Part shown: positions 61,941 through 64,000 of the stretch, piece by piece
Layout: the number at the start of each line of letters is the position of its first letter
Numbering within the stretch: position 1 is the first letter of the stretch
Assembly: GCF_030867145.1 (NCBI RefSeq)
Contig: NC_134417.1
Location: forward strand, 6,301,577 to 6,365,576
Length of the DNA: 64,000 nucleotides
Source of the DNA: Opisthocomus hoazin
Taxonomy: Eukaryota > Chordata > Aves > Opisthocomiformes > Opisthocomidae
Reading direction: 5' to 3'
Notes under the pieces: model-generated
The model's database searches: none
What the model saw: the letters and a program-made list of their open reading frames with translations, nothing else
Told to the model about the DNA's origin: nothing
Program-made: the position numbers and the translations under genes

Positions 61941-64000
61941 GTAAGTTTTGAAATTTTGGTGCAGTTCCTTATGTGATGACTTTACAGTGCGGAAGCCTTG
62001 TGTTAGGCTGCTGGCATGTATGGATCCATTTCTTGGGTGATCAGAAAGTTACAAAGGGCCATATAGTGATAAAGACTTGATGGACTGCATATGGAGATTT
62101 TGCTGACTTACTGAAGGACTTTAATGATGATAGGCCACATTGTTTGTTTCAGTGTCAATGTGGCAAATCATACTTGGTGAAAGACTTTAGTGCACAAAGG
62201 AGCCTGGTCAAAGTGGAAAAATTGCATCCCTTGAAGTATCTCTGTATGGCAGGATGCAGAAAAAGCTGAAGTAAGATTGCTTTTGATAGGTGAGCAGGTG
62301 CTTCGGAAGGGGCTATATAGTTGCAGCACAGCCCTGCTAAGAAGCTCAGGCAGAGTTATGTTAACATGGCTAAACGGTTTCTGATACCAGAGCTAGTGAA
62401 AGTATTTGAGTGTGGCTTTGTCATGAAGGCACACCTTTATCTTTAGCAGAGGTCTTGCTCTTCTATAAAATCACAGTGGCTGTCTTTTGTAGTGATGGAA
62501 AAAGTATCCAAGATAACTGTCTGCCTGAGAAGGGGACTGTTAGCTTTAAATAACTACAGGTGTCACCTTTTCTGGCTGTGTAGGCGTATGTGTATCTAGT
62601 CATAAGTCATCATGATAATGACTAGAGAGTATGCAATTTGTTTGGGTTTTGGGTGTTGTGGTTTTTTTTTTTTTTGAGTCCATAATTTCTAGATATTCTT
62701 CAGAAGTTATGGTTAGTGCTGAACTTTGGTCTTCTTTAAGTAGCTGAGATTTACTATTATGTGATGATTTCATGAGAATGCAAACTAATGATCAAATGGG
62801 GCAATACAGATGCTGCAACCATGAGCTGAACAAAAATATTGTTTACATTCTTTTCACATTTGCCTTTACTGCCATACACAAATAAATACTAGAGCACTGC
62901 TGGAGAATTTTTTGAGAAATGCTGTGTGCCGTTCTTGAGTCTCCAGCTCTCATCCTGTTGGCCTCATCTCTTTTTATGCTTCCCACATCACCAGGGGTCA
63001 GTTGGCTTGTCACTGATTCCTGTATCCTGACAGTGCCCTCCATACGTTTAATTTTCTAGCAAAATTCCAGGTTTGAAAGGACACTGACGAAGAGTAGCCG
63101 TGTCTGCCTCAGCAAGTAATTTGGTGCAATGGAAGCAGATGAGCAGGCTGAATTAGTTGGTGCTGAGGCATCCCTGCCTTGTGATATGTAGCTCAGGGTT
63201 TACTTCAAACAAGATTGTGTCAGGTCCTCCAGCTGATGATACCTACCAGGCCTGTGGTTCAGAGATGTTTGAGCCAAGCAAATGCATGGTTAAAGGCAAC
63301 AGTAAAGGGAATTCATGTGAGAACAGCCAGTGCTGCTCCAGACTGGAACATAAACAGTCAGCGAGTGCCCTCTGACCCCTGTGTTGGAGGTTGAAATGTC
63401 TGCTCGTCTTTTCCTTGGGCCTTGCGGAAAACATCTCAAGACTGTAGCAATGTTGATTGTGGCATCCACCACAGTTAACAGTAGTTTCAGATAATGAAAT
63501 AACTGATTGATAGATTTGATTGTCCTAAGATCTCTGCATTCTTATTCAGTCTTGTAAATTTAAAAAAGAAAAAAAAAAAAACACAAAAAACCACACAAAA
63601 AAACAACAAACCAACAGAGGGGAGATGCAGTTTGTGTTTACACACTTTGTCCTGTTGTTTGCAGTAACTCGAATTTAAAGACACTTCCTGGTATTGGTAT
63701 TCAACTTTGTGTGTTCTTGTTTTTGTCCCATGGGATACTCTTCATTTCAAACTGATGCTTCTCATCTTCTTGCAATAAAAATCTTCAGCTTCCCAGTTTG
63801 TTGGTCGTTATCCCTTCCGTTTCACCTTTTATGACTGTAGACTGCTGTACTGCTTCAGCCTGCAACACTGTTGGGCCTCCTGTGAATCCAGTGACCAGAG
63901 TCTCCCAAAATTCATCTCTAGCAAGCTGCTGTTAGCTTCCTCCTTCTCTGTACACTGAGATAAACATATATAAACATCTCTGATTTATTATATAGTTTAT

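Overview
This is nuclear DNA from a bird. The evidence is the repeats (CR1 LINE fragments at several places and an avian-type retroviral LTR), vertebrate GT-AG introns, three CpG-island promoters, and proteins that align along their length with my memory of the human sequences. The gene order matches human 3q29, inverted: CEP19(+), NRROS(-), FBXO45(-), WDR53(+), SMCO1(+), RNF168(+), UBXN7(+). I know this block as conserved in vertebrates and expect it on the homologue of chicken chromosome 9. The species cannot be told from the sequence.

Layout. 1-304: last 100 codons of CEP19. 1.75-2.5 kb: an old, internally deleted CR1 fragment. 4.56-6.88 kb: the two coding exons of NRROS (691 aa), with a probable non-coding first exon and TATA-like promoter at 8.3-8.44 kb. 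8.4-18.7 kb: no gene recognised. 18.7-24.3 kb: FBXO45 (269 aa, three exons, long 3' UTR), with a G-rich minisatellite filling intron 1. 24.3-24.8 kb: a CpG island shared head-to-head with WDR53, whose two coding exons lie at 25.8-26.3 and 29.0-29.6 kb (354 aa). 31.4-36.7 kb: a TATA-box promoter and two exons of SMCO1; the large last exon expected from mammals is not found, and a CR1 copy lies where one would look for it. 37.6-45.3 kb: RNF168 (608 aa, six coding exons). 45.3-50.4 kb: no gene recognised. 50.4-64.0 kb: CpG-island promoter and first five exons of UBXN7 (156 codons), which continues past the window. UBXN7 introns hold an old CR1 tail and a solo LTR interrupted by CR1 pieces.

Function. 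Four of the seven genes belong to the ubiquitin system: FBXO45 (SKP1/MYCBP2 substrate receptor), WDR53 (reported CUL4-DDB1 receptor), RNF168 (chromatin E3 of the double-strand-break response) and UBXN7 (p97/VCP adaptor). CEP19 acts at the centriole and cilium base. NRROS is a myeloid/microglial TGF-beta-tethering LRR protein. SMCO1 has no established role.

I found no new multi-gene system. The observations most worth a second look are the SMCO1 locus without its membrane-anchor exon, a pair of palindromic RFX X-boxes upstream of UBXN7, the FBXO45 intron-1 minisatellite that would be translated if the intron were retained, and a short upstream ORF that ends one base before the NRROS start codon.
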